DNA from: Gyrodactylus bullatarudis
Lineage: Eukaryota > Platyhelminthes > Monogenea > Gyrodactylidea > Gyrodactylidae
Direction: 5' to 3'
NCBI GenBank assembly: GCA_012064415.1
Contig: SSNU01000269.1
Coordinates: forward strand, 32,410 to 96,409
DNA length: 64,000 nt
The notes below the pieces were generated by a model. It saw nothing but the letters and a program-made list of their open reading frames with translations, did not search any database and was not told the DNA's origin. A program made the position numbers and the translations under genes. This document shows, piece after piece, positions 11,094 to 24,494 of the stretch. Position 1 is the stretch's first letter, and every line of letters begins with the position of its first letter.

Positions 11094-13560
11094 CAGTCGT
11101 GGACAAAACTGGTGGAGTGAGCCATTCCGACGAAAATAAAGCGGCATATACCACGAAAAAGTGAATTATAGATCAAAATGTTGCAAGAAATCCATTGGTG
11201 GAATTATTTTGTTCGAAAATTAATGTTTAGGGCCGCAAAATTTTTATGGGTCAAAATTGATGACTTTAGAGGTTAATACTGACTTTATTAATTACTCCAG
11301 AGAAAAGAAAAAATGCTCATTGGAGCCTATAAAATGCGCTCTTTCTTTTGGAGATAAAAAAATCTACAAAAACCCTTCTATCAAAAGTCGTTTTTCACAA
11401 ATTTACTTCAAAGTAGTATTGTAATAAGCCATATTACGCTATATAGGTACACATTTAAGACCCTGTGGATCTAACTTCACAAAATACATAGCTGAAAAGG
11501 GCCTCAATAGAAAGAGAAATAAATTCTGATCATTATATGTATAGGATTTATTAATTGGTTAGATAGATGCGTATAAATTAAACCGAAGGAAAAGATTTAT
11601 AAATTTATGAAAAATTGGACTTTTTGACTTTTTCATTCTGCTATTATTCTGGAAAATGAATAGATTTATCAGTCTTAAAATTATTAAGAACTATATATAA
11701 ATGATTAATGGATGTTCTAAAAGACCCTGTCAGCAATCATAAGCTTAAAATAAATTCCTTCCAAGTCTTGTTAATAAATTACATCAAACGATGTTAATAA
11801 TGAGCTGCTTAACAGGAAAATACTTAATTTTAGTTGCTTTATCGAACTAATAAAAAGTCTATTGGCTCAATGAGAGTTTCATGTAAAAATTAATAAAATA
11901 TGAAAATTTTATTGAATTACTGAATACAAAAAGGTTCTGTTTATTTGATAAAAACAAAATACAAATATTAAAAATATTTAGATTTGTTTTATTCTATTAA
12001 AATCCTTCATATTCATAATCAAATAATAAGCCCCCTCTAAGTCCTATTCAGTAATGTCTAAGCAAGTTGTATCCCTGGTAGGTTAGCATGATGACAACTT
12101 TTAACAACTTCTTGATCTATTCTGTCAGAAATTCTTTTAATAACATCTGCCAATTGATCATCTGGCTGCATGTTCCTGATTGCTGAATGCCAAGAATTTT
12201 TATAGGTTCCAAAAATATTCTCGATAGGATTGAGATCTGGACTATGCGTTGGCCAGAGAGGCAATTTTTTCAAATTATTCATCGCCATATAATATCTTGT
12301 CTATAAAATATAATATAAGTTAATAATAATTATAATTATTATTAAAATAAATTCTATCCTTACATAAAGCGATGAATGAATTGAAGCATAATCCATAAGA
12401 ATTAGCGAACCATTTCTGGCATATTCCAAAAGTGCTGGCATGTCATCATGGAGCTCCGGATTTTCAGGAACATTCTGTTGGATTTCTGGAGAATTTTCTT
12501 CTGAACCTTCTGAAGTATGATAAGATCCATTGAACAGAGAGGCAACTTTATCCATTTTAATTGTATCTCTGTTATTGAGATATGCCTCTCGGATTAGTTC
12601 ATGATATTCCCCATCTCGATAGTTGATGACTTTATGATTCAGTTGACCAACAGCTCTGTTTATTTCTTGGTCGAAGTTTCTTAGCATTTCTCTAACGCCT
12701 TGATCTTGTACATTCCTTCTAGGTCGTGCCTCTTCAACAGGACTGCGTTCACGAGCAACCTGATTAGCAGCGGGAGGTCCACTACGTCTTGCTCGTGTTC
12801 TGTTTGGAACGTTAGCTTGGGGATCCGTTCGGCGTCTTTCTAAGAATCTATCTAATAATGAAAACTTACGTATAGCTGGCCTTTCATTTTCCATAACAAA
12901 ATCATCAAAACGAGCTGGCCTAGAGGTATTTCTCTTGGGTAAACCTTCTCTTGGCATTATTTATCAGTAATTTCTTTATGATATTTTTTCAGATATTTCT
13001 AAATTGATGAGCTTAAACTATCGTAGATTTTTAAAATTTTGAGTTTTACTTTTAACTTAACATGTGTAAATTTTTAAATATAAATTCTAAAATGGAGAAA
13101 TTTCCTAATTCCTAATTTTACTACTTTCAATCGAAAAAAGATCCCTTTTATCTCCTAAAATTGAAGAGGACAAATAGTTATATTATAATGTTTCCATTTC
13201 TTGAATATAGCTGATTCCTATCTATGATTTATAATATTCATCAAATTAGAGATTTACTCTCCTCCATTCTCTTTACTTAGTAAAAAACTGAGTTTTATTG
13301 AGACAAAAGTTAATAAAATAAGCATACTTTATAATGATTATGTATTAAAAAAACATATTTTTTGAATTTTAATCCATTTATAATTTATCTTGCAATCTTA
13401 TATTCATGATTTTTACATCATAGTGTTCTAAGTCTTTTATCCGAAATTTAACGATTCCATGTTTTCTCTTACCAATATACCGATAATACATCAGGAATAT
13501 ACCGAAAATATTCACGCGATTTCTCGCGAAGGTTCACTCCACCAGTTCTGTCCACGACTG
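11094..13560 (-). mobile_element. Tc1/mariner-type DNA transposon with TA target duplication
   Basis: The left end begins cagtcgtggacaaaactggt directly after TA (11092-11093). The right end is its reverse complement directly before TA (13561-13562), with about two mismatches in the first 30 bases. TA duplication and terminal inverted repeats are the mark of the Tc1/mariner superfamily. The ~2.47-kb body carries a minus-strand gene (12058-12957) with the C-terminal part of a DDE transposase. No N-terminal DNA-binding helix-turn-helix region or first catalytic aspartate was found, so this copy is probably non-autonomous or altered. The rest of the body is AT-rich. Confidence 0.85.
12058..12957 (-). 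CDS. Chimeric protein with C-terminal Tc1-type DDE transposase half
   Basis: Two exons, 12364-12957 and 12058-12300, are joined across a 63-bp intron (donor GTAAGG, acceptor TATAG, phase 0), giving about 278 residues. The C-terminal ~95 residues match the last part of a Tc1-type integrase core. A ...LILMDYASIH... block carries the second catalytic Asp, and SPDLNPIENIFG carries the final Glu, with 35 residues between them. Joining the exons restores a continuous fold segment (SSLY|TRYYM...KKLPLW), which supports the intron. The N-terminal ~175 residues are basic and proline/arginine-rich, with a PARFDDFV motif like the linkers seen after retrotransposon integrases, and belong to no transposase part I recognise. 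The first catalytic Asp and the DNA-binding domain are absent, so transposition by this protein alone is unlikely. It lies wholly inside the TIR-bounded element. Confidence 0.65.
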
Positions 13561-13562
13561 TA

Positions 13563-14399
13563 TCATTATTATGGAATCTTTAAAATTGAATCAAAAATCG
13601 AAATCAACGTTTACTCAGTTAAGCAAAAATAATCTTTGACTTCATATTACCAGGGATTATAGTATAATTTTAGATGTTGATTTGTCAACTCTTTAGATCA
13701 TTGTCTGAGTGCTTGCTTGCTCTTCTCGTCAAGTACTACTCAAAATATTCTACACACTCTTATGTTTATTTTGTAAATCATATAGAAGTTATTTTGTTTA
13801 TTAGACTGTTGTGAGATGCTTCAAGAGAAAATATCGTCAGGCCTTCTTTTTCATATTAATTTTGTCAAATTTATTAATTTAATAATTTTCTTGAGACATA
13901 CCCAAGGATACAGAAATGATTTAATGGTCAGGTTTTTAACTCTCAACTTTTACTATTATTGGGTTCTGAACTCATGGGGGAAGGTTAGAGAAAACAGACG
14001 TATATTATAGTGATTAACGTTATATTTCGCCAGGTCTCTTCAGACTCTACCCTGGTTCACAATGCAAAATTTTTGTGCACCTCCATTGGTTGATTTGATT
14101 GCATCAAAGAAGCTGGGAGGGGGGTTCACTTCTCATTTCACTTTTTGCCTCTTCATGAATGCATCAATTTGTAGCTGACCAGTGGAACCTCTTCTTTTTC
14201 TTCTAGTCACTGGGCGTTTTCCATTCTTTCTTTTCTCGGTATTTACAGGTTGGCATGTAATTTTATTATCAACTATTGTTGACTTCTCTTGAGTTTCAAT
14301 TATTACAAAACATATCTAATTCAGCCATCAAATGATGGAATATTTAATATATTTATTTTTGAGAACCGTTCTTTTCTGATTTTTCTGAGCTTATACATT
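13563..14399. other. Gene-free region right of the Tc1-type element
   Basis: No gene is supported. A 64-codon plus-strand open stretch at 13816-14010 has no family features. Confidence 0.5.
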
Positions 14400-14880
14400 T
14401 TTTTCAGAGTAAGTTGGATTTTTTGCGGTACAATTGTGCCCCAGTTTTGGTGTATGAGAAATCTCACAATCAAATTTTCCTATGAAAAACAGTTTTTCTC
14501 ATCAAGACACTTTTGATAGAATTCATCATTGATTTTTAATTAGACATCAAAGTTTATTTTCAAGATTTTTCATGCTCAGTGTACGAATTCAATAGGTTTT
14601 AGTGTAAAAAATAAGAAGATGATGCCAATCGTTTTAATCAGGTTTTAGTGGTACTGATCTAATTAAGAGAAAATTCTCTTTAAATTGAGACAGAAAAACA
14701 ATTTCGGCCAAAAAATTCATCATTCAAAAAACTTGTTCTACTTTTAAGTAGATCTATAATGAGAAAAATCTATTTCTCATAGGAAAATTAGGGTGTGCGA
14801 TTTCTCATACACCAAAACTGGGGCAAAACTGTATATTGGTCCCAAAATAAGGACCCGTTGCTCAAATACTCTGAAAGTAA
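14400..14880. repeat. Inverted-repeat element, ~480 bp
   Basis: The left arm near 14440-14490 includes gccccagttttggtgtatga and is matched in reverse at about 14765-14830, through the aattttcctatgag block. Similarity continues outward more weakly, with ttcagagta near 14405 and tactctgaaa near 14870. The interior at about 14510-14760 has no ORF. Probably a MITE of a family different from F1. Confidence 0.75.
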
Positions 14881-16799
14881 TCATTTTTCAAATTTTTTTA
14901 CAATCTACAGCTGTGGATTTTATAAAAAAGTCTCATAAACTTGCTTATTATACAGAGAGTAATTAAGTTCAATTAACGAATGATGGATTCTCTTTCATGT
15001 TTTCAAGCAAAAGTCTTCAACCTCTTGGTGTATCACTTTGATTTATATTCTCTATTGATAATAATGACTCATTGCTTAAACTTTTTGATTTATTCTCATT
15101 ATTAAAACATCATAGACTTTACACTAACCACTCAAGTTTTATTGACAATATCTATTAAAATAAAATACCGATTTCCTGAGTTTTTATCCAATTGATTTTT
15201 ATCAACTCATACGTAATCGTTAGGTGTACTTTTAGTTACAATATATAAACCTTTTTTCATTACCTTCTTATTACTAATAGGTCTATTTATTGACAGGCTA
15301 CAAGTATTCAAATCAAAGTAAATTGAATAATAATAATATTAGGTAAGCAGTTAGGAATAAAAATTTATATTCAGGTAGTATTCGAGAGTTAATTTGAAGT
15401 AGACCAATCAGAATGAATATTCCCGAAATATTCAGACCTGATTTTTTATCTAAAAAGGTTATATTTAATTAATATTCACGTAGATTGAATCTTACCAACT
15501 ATAATATGTAAACTTTTGGTGTACTTTTATTCTTAAGATATGGGAATAATCTTGTTTTTTGATGCTATTGACAATTTTCCCTTTTACCAAGAAGATTTTA
15601 ATGCCTTGTTTCTGTTTGATGTGGGAATTTGAAAAATTCCTCCTTGAAAGGCGAGTCCTTTCATCTCCCTATGAACTTTTAGAATAAATCTGTGTTATCA
15701 CATTCTTGAAACAATAATCAATTTTCTATTAACATCTTTCGGTTCTTAATTTTTGAGGCTGATCAGATCTTGGACCTTAGCAGTTTCACACTCTCTTTTA
15801 AAGAAAAACATGCTTTTGATGATTTGAAATTGGTTTCCTTCTAATTGTGATCCTATAAAACAATTATTGCAAAAATCCCATATTCATATTAGCTCAACTT
15901 TCTAGAATGAATAGGAAAATAAATAAGCAATGAATCCTGTGTCGTCGTAACCTTTATGAAACATCACAAGTACATGTCTAGGGAATTATTGTTCTGTGTA
16001 ATAAATTAAAATTTGTACTGAAGTTTTAATGACACATGTATAATAGTGATTTGTATATGAACAAAAATGGGTTCTAACATGGGTAGATGGGTTGATTTAA
16101 AATTAATTTTTGTATTTTTAGACACGCAAAGTTTTGTCAATTTTTCAATTGAGAAAAAATATCTTTATTTTTCATATTGAACTTGAGAGTGAGGAAAATA
16201 CTTGTTTTGCTTGCTTAAATGTGAACCCTCTTGAACTTTTGATCAATCTTTTACTCTAAAATTAACAAAAACCTTTAAATTTAATGATAGATTATAAGAG
16301 TGTAAATTTATCGATATTTTCGATCAAAAATAATTAAGGCGATATCTAAAATCTGACCTTCTCGAGTTCCCGATGAAAATAATCGAAATTTTGTTCAAAT
16401 GAGATACTAAATTTCCTCAATATCTGGGCTAAATGGAGCGAAGAATATATTTTCGATTGACAGACAAATTCTGATTAGCTTTTGGAAAGAGCAAATGAAA
16501 GATTTATGAGAATCCCAATGTTCAGCAATTTCGGTAGATTGAAAAAAAAATTATCCTGCTAATTTGAATGATTGCATCGAATCGTTTGTCTCTTTTTTTC
16601 AAAGATAATTAGCGATTTGCATCCATCAAAGTAAAAATAATCCAAAATATTATTTCAAGTATCGTATAATATTAAATTAGTCAAGACTCATAGAGAGTCT
16701 CTATTAGAGAATCTTTTGCAAGATTTAAAATTTCAGCCAATATAGACTTATGACGGTGCTTCATAAAAAGTTTAATTAAAATAATAGCCTTTAGTAGAG
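14881..16799. other. Gene-free AT-rich region
   Basis: I recognise no ORF, RNA gene or repeat boundary in this stretch. Confidence 0.5.
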
Positions 16800-17070
16800 T
16801 ACAGCTGAATTTTTAAAACTATCAAAATTCCAATTCTCGAACAGATTTTAGTAGTAAGCAGATGCAGAGGATTTTATTTATGTAAAAATCTATTCTCGGA
16901 ACTATCAGAGAATAAAGATAGGAATTCTCAAAAAAAAGAAATTCACTAGGGTGAAATAATATTAATTTCAATTGAGGCAGGTACAACCTGATCTTAAATA
17001 CATTTTATAACTTAGCTTAAAATACTTTTATATGCGGTTAAATACATAAAGGAGTTGAGCAGTCCTCTAG
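16800..17070 (-). repeat. Second, internally deleted copy of the 7565-7965 repeat
   Basis: It matches 7570-7735 well (attctcgaacagattttagt is shared exactly) and rejoins the same family at ttgagcagtcctct near 17050. It lacks about 15 bases over the B-box and about 100 bases around the A-box, so it should lack a working internal promoter. Confidence 0.7.
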
Positions 17071-17214
17071 CCAGTAAATCTTGTTCCGCCTTCATTTTCC
17101 AAAGGCTCTGGCAAGATGGTGAACTTATATTTCATTGATCTTTTAGATTCAAACTTTTATAGGCTTCAGGTCTACTATTTTCCCGTTTGAATCAAAGAAC
17201 GTAAATACCGAGAG

Positions 17215-17830
17215 CAATGTAAGGCTAATTGAAATGAATTTTACAAAAATCTCAAATTTTTGACTTTGAGCTTAAAATTTTTATTTAGTTTGAAAGTGAT
17301 AGGATAAAGATAGGAGATTAAAACCGATTGATCTCATTAACGTTTTGCGAGTTGGATTTCGATGTCTTGATCATCTTTCCACTACTTGAAAATCGATGAA
17401 ATTTCGCTAATTAAAATCCCTCAGAAATGGTGGATCTTTCAAAATTTTTCAAATCATGATATTCGGCTTTCTTATCTTATTCTCAATGAATTTGGGAATT
17501 CATGATTTTTAAAAAAATCTCATTTTTTCATCAAGGTATCGAAATTTTTGAAAGAATTTTTTATAACTGATTCAAAATGTACACTTTGACTGATTTGAGA
17601 AAAAAAATTTTTTTTTTAATTTTAGAGACATTTTAAAATTCGAGATGGCGCGATTTTTTAATTTTTTTAAACTTTGAGTTGAAAATTTTTGTTGATTACA
17701 AGGTCTGAGAGGAATCAAAAGTTATTTTTCAGGATCATCATTAGAAAATATTTATTCTCATTCTTTTATTTGAAAAAACCCGTCATTTTGAACTGATTTT
17801 GGATCATCCAAGCTTATCAATTTCCAAGCA
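17215..17830. repeat. Two degraded F1 fragments in tandem
   Basis: The part at 17215-17480 contains a copy of the F1 copy-2 centre (cactacttgaaaatc and gaaatttcg near 17385). The part at 17480-17830 contains gggaattcatgatttt, ttttttcatcaaggtatcg and tttgagttgaaaatttttgt. No intact arms remain. Confidence 0.65.
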
Positions 17831-19919
17831 ATAAAAATGATCAAAAAATAGGAAGTAGACCAAAAATAAAGGCCATCCAACTAGCTAGCAATCAGAGTAG
17901 TAATTATTTTGCCAGGTCATTTGTAGGTTGTATTAATGATCTTTAGTGTATCATATCCAATGAGAAATCTCATGAACTTTGTCAGCAGAGAATCTTCAGA
18001 GCAAGTCACGTAATTTCTGAGTGTATTGTGCTTATCTTCAATATTATTTTTATTATTAATTGAAAGTAACAAGAATATTGGGAATAACTTTAATTTCATT
18101 TTCCTATTATATTTTTTCTTCCTCTCAACGATCCAGCTCCTTTCCTCCTTTTGTTATGCTCATTGTTGTTCTCAACTGAATTCTGTGTGTTTATTATTAT
18201 TTTTCTTACTCCTCATCAATCGAGAATAATTACAGTTAGTATTTATTTAGATGATGTTCCTATCGACATATGTCCCATTATGATCTTTAAAATGATCTCA
18301 TCTCAACTCTGAATAAACAAGAGGAATTTAGTATTTCTATGGGACAGGAAATATGTGTGGGAATACATTTGAGTGTGTAATTACATTCTTCATTAACTAA
18401 AAGTATCATTCTCAGGGATGAGTAAAAGTCATAAGATGATCCTATTCTCTATTACACAATTAAAAATAGTTGAATTGGACTTTATTCTATGTCTCCAATT
18501 GAGAGCTTTTGTCAAAATATTTTGATGAATTGACAGGAAAAGAAATTTCAGGGCTCAATTTCTCTTGAATAAGACAACATATAAGATCAGTCAATTTTAA
18601 GATCAGGAACGCTTCAATGGTATTTTGGGATTTTTGATCCCTGAATCTTCTCTATTTGATCGCGATCCTGATTAGAGAATCTGGGGTATCAGAAAAAGTT
18701 TTGGTCAAACATAGGGATGAAAAATCATGATATGTTTCGGTTTTACCACAGATCCATCCTTTATAAAGCGTCTAAATTTTTATAATTATTTTTTATTAAA
18801 ATATCCTCGGTGATGAGGGAGAAATTCTTCATCAATACAAACTTAATCTATTAATTCATAAAGAGATTCCTTGAGATTTTTCACTTTTCTTATCAATGTT
18901 ACTAATCTTTCGCATTTCGAACGACAGTTATAGACTTTAGAGGCCAATTACTCTTGTAGATTTAATTCTTAGTTTCAATTTTCCAAAGCATTCTTTCAGA
19001 TATCCTATTGATATTCGGAATAATTCTTTTCAATTTTGATAAGAATCGAGTTGTTCGTGAAAGTAATTTCCCAAAAAATTTATTCTTAATCTGTAGATTT
19101 CGAGTCATTTAATACGAAAAAAGTGTTTCCCTATCTATCTAAGAAGGCTTTTCATTTTCTAATAGACTCCGATTGAAAAATTTTTAATTTTATGACTGTA
19201 GAAATGAAATTCATAAAATTCATAGATAAAATTGCAATTATCAAATCATTAGACCGTGTTACTCCAAGGCTAACTCAAGATGGAATTTATTCCCAATTTT
19301 CTAATTGTATAACCTCATTCATGCGAAATTGGAATACGAATTGAATTGCCTGGCATGAAATACGTGATGTTATCCTTGAGACATTTTTCTTACCTCTAAT
19401 ATTGTCTTAATGAATTCAATTGAAATCACTTGAAAATCTTTCTTCTCTGGAAATTTCAAGAACGTTTTGAAAGGAGACCCATTCAAGTCTTGAAGATAAC
19501 AATTAAGTTTCTAAAGTTATTTGGGAATTTACTAAAACTTAAAAATTTTTCTCATGATTATGGCGATCAAAATTATACAGGCTCTGTAAAAGAAGCCATT
19601 TTGAAGAAAAAGTTAAATTTCTATTGCCATTTCCATTTGTGACGTTCGGTTCGATTTCCGAAAGTTATGGCGAATTTCTCTGAGAGGCTTTAACTGAAGT
19701 GGAATAGGATTTCTTGTATAATTTTGATCTCAAATATTAGCATTCAGTTGCTAAAAATCTCTGAAATAAACAAAACGTTTGAGTCTCAAATGTTGAAATT
19801 TTGCACATCTTCAAAAGGCAAAAAAACACCCATAAAAAAGTAACATTAGGAAATCAAGAAAATACCTATGAGAATGATTTGGGATTAGAAAAATTCTTTT
19901 TGCATTACAAAATATGAGT
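17831..19919. other. Gene-free AT-rich region
   Basis: Overlapping opposite-strand open stretches near 17917-18229 are hydrophobic and low-complexity, which is expected by chance in AT-rich DNA. No gene is supported. Confidence 0.5.
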
Positions 19920-20420
19920 CGAAATTAACGCTAATCTCATTTTTTCATCAAGGTCGTGAAAATTTTTCTGAAATCAGTTCAAAAGACACACTTCCATCGA
20001 TTAAGGAAAAAATAGGTAAAATAGGGTTCTGTAAAATATTAGGAGACGCTTTAAATTTCAAGTTGTCGCAATTTTTCCATTCTTTTAAAGAACTTTGAGT
20101 TGAAAATTTTGATCTCGTATAAGATGGATCAAACGTAATTTTTCAGGATAATCGATAGACATGAAAAACAAAAATGGTCTTAGAGATCCTAGGAAACTGC
20201 CCATTTTCAGACCATTTTTACTGATTGAAAATGAATAAATTAGGAGTATCCAAGATCAGATCAATTCGAAGGTTAATTCAAAAATTTAATAGTGACAATT
20301 GGTTTCTTCGTTCATTGGTGATTCTGAAAAATAACGTTTGATCCCTCTTGCATCTTGAGATCAACAGCCTTTTTTTCGAATTATTTTATTATTCGAGATA
20401 TAAAAAATTGGATTTATTTG
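19920..20420. repeat. Degraded F1-type foldback element
   Basis: The left part has ctcattttttcatcaaggtc and, further in, gaactttgagttgaaaattt. The inner arm sequence near 20127-20160 (ggatcaaacgtaatttttca) returns in reverse near 20325-20360. The ends are eroded. Confidence 0.65.
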
Positions 20421-21129
20421 ATAATTTCAAATTCATCGAGAATAGATGTATAGAAATCTAAAATTTCTAAACTCAAGACGGACTTTGTTGATTTTTTTGC
20501 AAATTTTCATCTATTAGACGTTAAATGTGCTTAGTTATAAATGTATTTTCTTGAAAACTTGTTATGATTATAAAGGTATCTAATCAGTCTCAAGAAATAT
20601 TGTGCAATAATTATGCTAAAAAAGTATTTATTAATGCTTGCTCTCTTCTATTAATGGCAAGAGAAAATGTAACCATAGAGATGGTTTAGTTCAGAATTAA
20701 AAGAAAATAAGCGTAATAATCTCTATCTCTGTATTTTTGACGTACCTTGAAAATGGATTAAAATTCAAGGGAGCAAACAAAATATATATACAGATACATT
20801 TAGCCGAAATGCGTAAATAATTTAATACAGATCACCATATCACAGAGTAAAAAATAAGAATTATCTGACAAGTTAACAGCTTAGATATTTTGTATAAAAT
20901 AAGATGGGAGGGGAAATACTTTTGTTGTGTAATCCCAAGAAATTTAAAGAATATATTATAATGAGAGAGATGGTACACTGGATTTTGCCTGAAGCTTATA
21001 AACGTGAGTGAGTCATTCTTGTTTGATCTAAAAAATGCTACAGACTCTTTCGCTATTTTGTACTTTTAAGTCATCCGAGTATTGAAGTCTTCTGTACAAT
21101 GGTCCTAAATCAGAGATAGACGAATTTTT

Positions 21130-21390
21130 TTTCCCGAACACATTTTTCTATTTCATGCTTCAAATAGATTCTTTATGGTCCGTAATTGCCACCCTCGGAT
21201 TTTGTCAGAGTTAATTCAGAATTTGATATTAATTTGATCTGAAAATCTGATTCAAAATGATCATAGTGTGTCCAATTATTCATAATTTATCCTTTCTCGT
21301 AGTAAAATTCATTGAAAAATGGTGGCACAAATTTGGAATTATGAATATCTAAATACAATTTAAAACATGAGGTTCAATAGGAATTTTTTC
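21130..21390 (+). repeat. Dispersed repeat, copy 1
   Basis: Shared in direct orientation with about 54290-54610. Common blocks include gtaaaattcattgaaaaatg and aaacat(g/a)aggttcaat(a/g)gg, as well as a gcgtgtccaat/gtgtgtccaat block. The unit is unclassified and has no ORF. Confidence 0.65.
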
Positions 21391-21579
21391 TTGTTTTCTA
21401 TCAAATGAACGCATGAACTCAATAAGATAAAAAATTCTAATTAGTAATTACTCTATCTTAGATAGATTTTTTATTCAAATAATCTCTGTGATTTTGAAAC
21501 CTTAAAAAGTTAGGAGGTAACCATATCTCCTTACGAATATATCCTTTTTAGATCAAACGGTAAGAATAGGCAATGTTAT

Positions 21580-21665
21580 TTGGATTCTTAAGAATCTTTG
21601 ACAAATTCGAATTTTTGATGAATAAATTGAGACTTCCGACTTCATATCAAGTAGCTTTGGTGTAT
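21580..21665. repeat. F1 terminal fragment
   Basis: The segment reading ttggattc, gacaaattcgaatttttgat, then gacttcatatcaagtagctttgg is a decayed F1 right end. Confidence 0.6.
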
Positions 21666-24480
21666 TTAAATAACGACTCGTTATTAACGAGTGACTCGGC
21701 TTTGTTTCGCTTGAAAGAATAATAAATTTTTCTATTTTACACAACCGATATCATGATCGGAGCTAAATATATATATTTTTAGGAGGTCTTCAATGATAAA
21801 AAACACTTGGTTTGAAAAAATTCTTTGTTTTTTACTTACTTATCGATCTGTATCGAGATTCTCGAAAGAAGAGAGAAACTAGTGTGAAGAAATTTTTAAT
21901 TTTATTGCAAGTAATTTTGGCAAGCACATTTTTTTCATTTTTTTTGATTTTTGACTCAATTTTTATTCATAAAAGAAAAATGTATTCTCTCTCAATATTT
22001 AATAATAAAGCTCTCTTTGTTAGAGTAGGCATAGGGAAAGGGGTCGTAAAAAAAATGTTTTTATGAAGCTCCATCTCATTTTCTAAAGAGATATCTTCTG
22101 GGTCATTGATTTGCCGAAGTGTGGGCCTTCAATCACCATGGTCAATGTGTCTCAATAAACATTTACAAAGTTTTGTTCTGTTATTTCTTTTTTATTATAC
22201 ACTGTAGAATATATACAACCACAGCATGGAAGAATTCCATTTGCCTTGAACCAAAATTTAAACTCCTGCAAATAAATTTTGCATACAATTTTGATTTAGT
22301 TTCAATATGTCAATAATTTATTTTATATACGAGAAGATTATAATAAATTATGAGTAGTGAGTATACTTTTCACCTTCTAAAGAAGATTAGCAAAAAAATT
22401 CACTAGAAATGCATAGACATCAAGATGAACAAGAGATTCAGGGAGGTGGGGACTATATATATTACAAGGCTTGAAATATTTGGTAGGCATTTGTTGAAGA
22501 TGCGAAAAATAATGCTCATCTCCATAGTTTGTACTCAGAATGAGGGAAGAATGAAAAACGACACGTGTCATAAACCAGAATAACATCATACATAAATGTA
22601 TTAAACATTTTATACTCAAATATTTACTCGGCTTGTAATGAGATTTAATTTCAAGAGAATGAGTCATCATATCTTTCGAAAATGAGTAAAAAACTCTCGA
22701 TTCGTAAGAAAAGGATTGAGATATCGCTATCCCTCTCACAAGAGTCAAAAAGGAAAATTCAATTTCCGCTCTTGAATTTGCCCAGGTATTCATGGGATAG
22801 ACTAAGAATTCGTTTAATTTCATTAATAACTTATTTAACCCCTTCAAAAAACAAGAAGAAAGAGTATCGTTAATAGTGAAAAATAAATATTTTCATCGAG
22901 AATTCGAACATTTTTAAGATTTTTACCATTTAAAGAGAAAATTCTGCAACAAAATTAGAAAAAAAATAATGTCATTTTTCAAATTAAGTGCCGAATTCCC
23001 CTTTTTTGATTTTAAGGAGATCAACTCTATCTGCTCAAAGTTTAAAGAAAAATTCAACCCTCGTACTTTAAGAATACAAATATCAAATTAATACAATATT
23101 ATCAGCTATTTTGATGGAGGGTATCTGGCAATTTAACATACAGTTTATTAACATGTTAATATAATAAATTATTCTTATCTTTAGTTATATAAACATACTA
23201 TCCAAATGTCCCTGATTTACAACTGCATCCAACCACTCAAGACTTGCATCTTGATTGAAAGCCAGAGAGATCTAAAAATGGCTACAGTGGAAAATATATA
23301 CTTTAACCTCTAAACTACACACTTTAAATTTGTTCTTTTTATAATCCAATGATTTATAGTCCATATTTCTCATTTAGTATTTACACTAATTGATCAGAAA
23401 AAGTTGGATTATCTACTCTGTATATTTCAAATGTAAATTTTGTCGATATGAAATTATTTTTAGATTCAATGATTAGATATACCAACAAGTTGGGAAAATT
23501 AAAAAGTTTAATCTGACCAAAATTAGACCATTATAAATCTCAAAAATGCTCCAAATTTCCACTTTTTCAACTTTCGATTTTTGCCGTATAAAAACTTCCT
23601 GGTTTCAAGAAAAATTCAACCTCCAGCTTTTGGATAATTTTCCTTTGTGACAATCAAAAAATTAAAATGGTTCAATTTCCTCAATAATGACGAATTTCTG
23701 TGAACTGCTGCAGGCGATTTCGAATTCTCTGTTTAATGCCAATCCCAAATATCAATATTTAACTGCTTTTTATCTTCGAAAGAGATAAAAATTTTGGCAA
23801 TTTTTTGAATTTTTAAAATTAAAATGAATGAATTTTGGTTTTGAAAAGAACCTGAAAAGTAGGAGAGATCAATAGTGCACTGCAGAAAACTTTCCAGAAA
23901 TATTGAGTCATTTGTTTAGTCTCCAAGCTGTTTTGCAATCAAATTCATTGGTCATAATAATATTTTTTCAAAGCAAATATTTGATCAGTTAACCAACTCT
24001 TCAAATTTCATTAAAAAGTTCGTTTCGTAAACAGAGGATGAACATTTCTTGAGTCATAAAGTTTTCTTTTGCGTAATTTCTTTTTGGAACGAATAAAAGT
24101 AAAAAACACATGAAATTGCTTAATATAAACACATTCATTAATAAAATGAGTTCTTCTTCAAACTGAGAGAAAGTCAACAGTGTCTTTCAATAAAAGAAAA
24201 AAATTAGAATCATTCAATTCAATATTTCTTCTTCTTAATTTCTGTAATAAATTCAAATGCAGGTGGTCTTTTGTTGTATGATTCCTTCTTCTTTTGTCAG
24301 CAGTACATACAATGAAATGAATGAAAAACTTTTTTGTTCTTGCTTACAAATTAGCTAATGGAAATTTAAACTCTTAACCCAATTCAACACATTCACTGTG
24401 TGAAAGAAAAAGGTCAACAAATAAAATGAAAACAATTGAATCATTATGATGATAATATGGCAATTAACATACAAATTCAT
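21666..24480. other. Gene-free region with an F1 remnant at 22885-23060
   Basis: At 22885-23060 a weak F1 half is visible (tattttcatcgagaattcg, then aagtgccgaattcccc). A 156-codon minus-strand open stretch (22377-22847) overlaps a 63-codon plus-strand one (22682-22873). Neither shows a known family motif, so no CDS is called. Confidence 0.45.
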
Positions 24481-24494
24481 GTTGACTAATTTTA

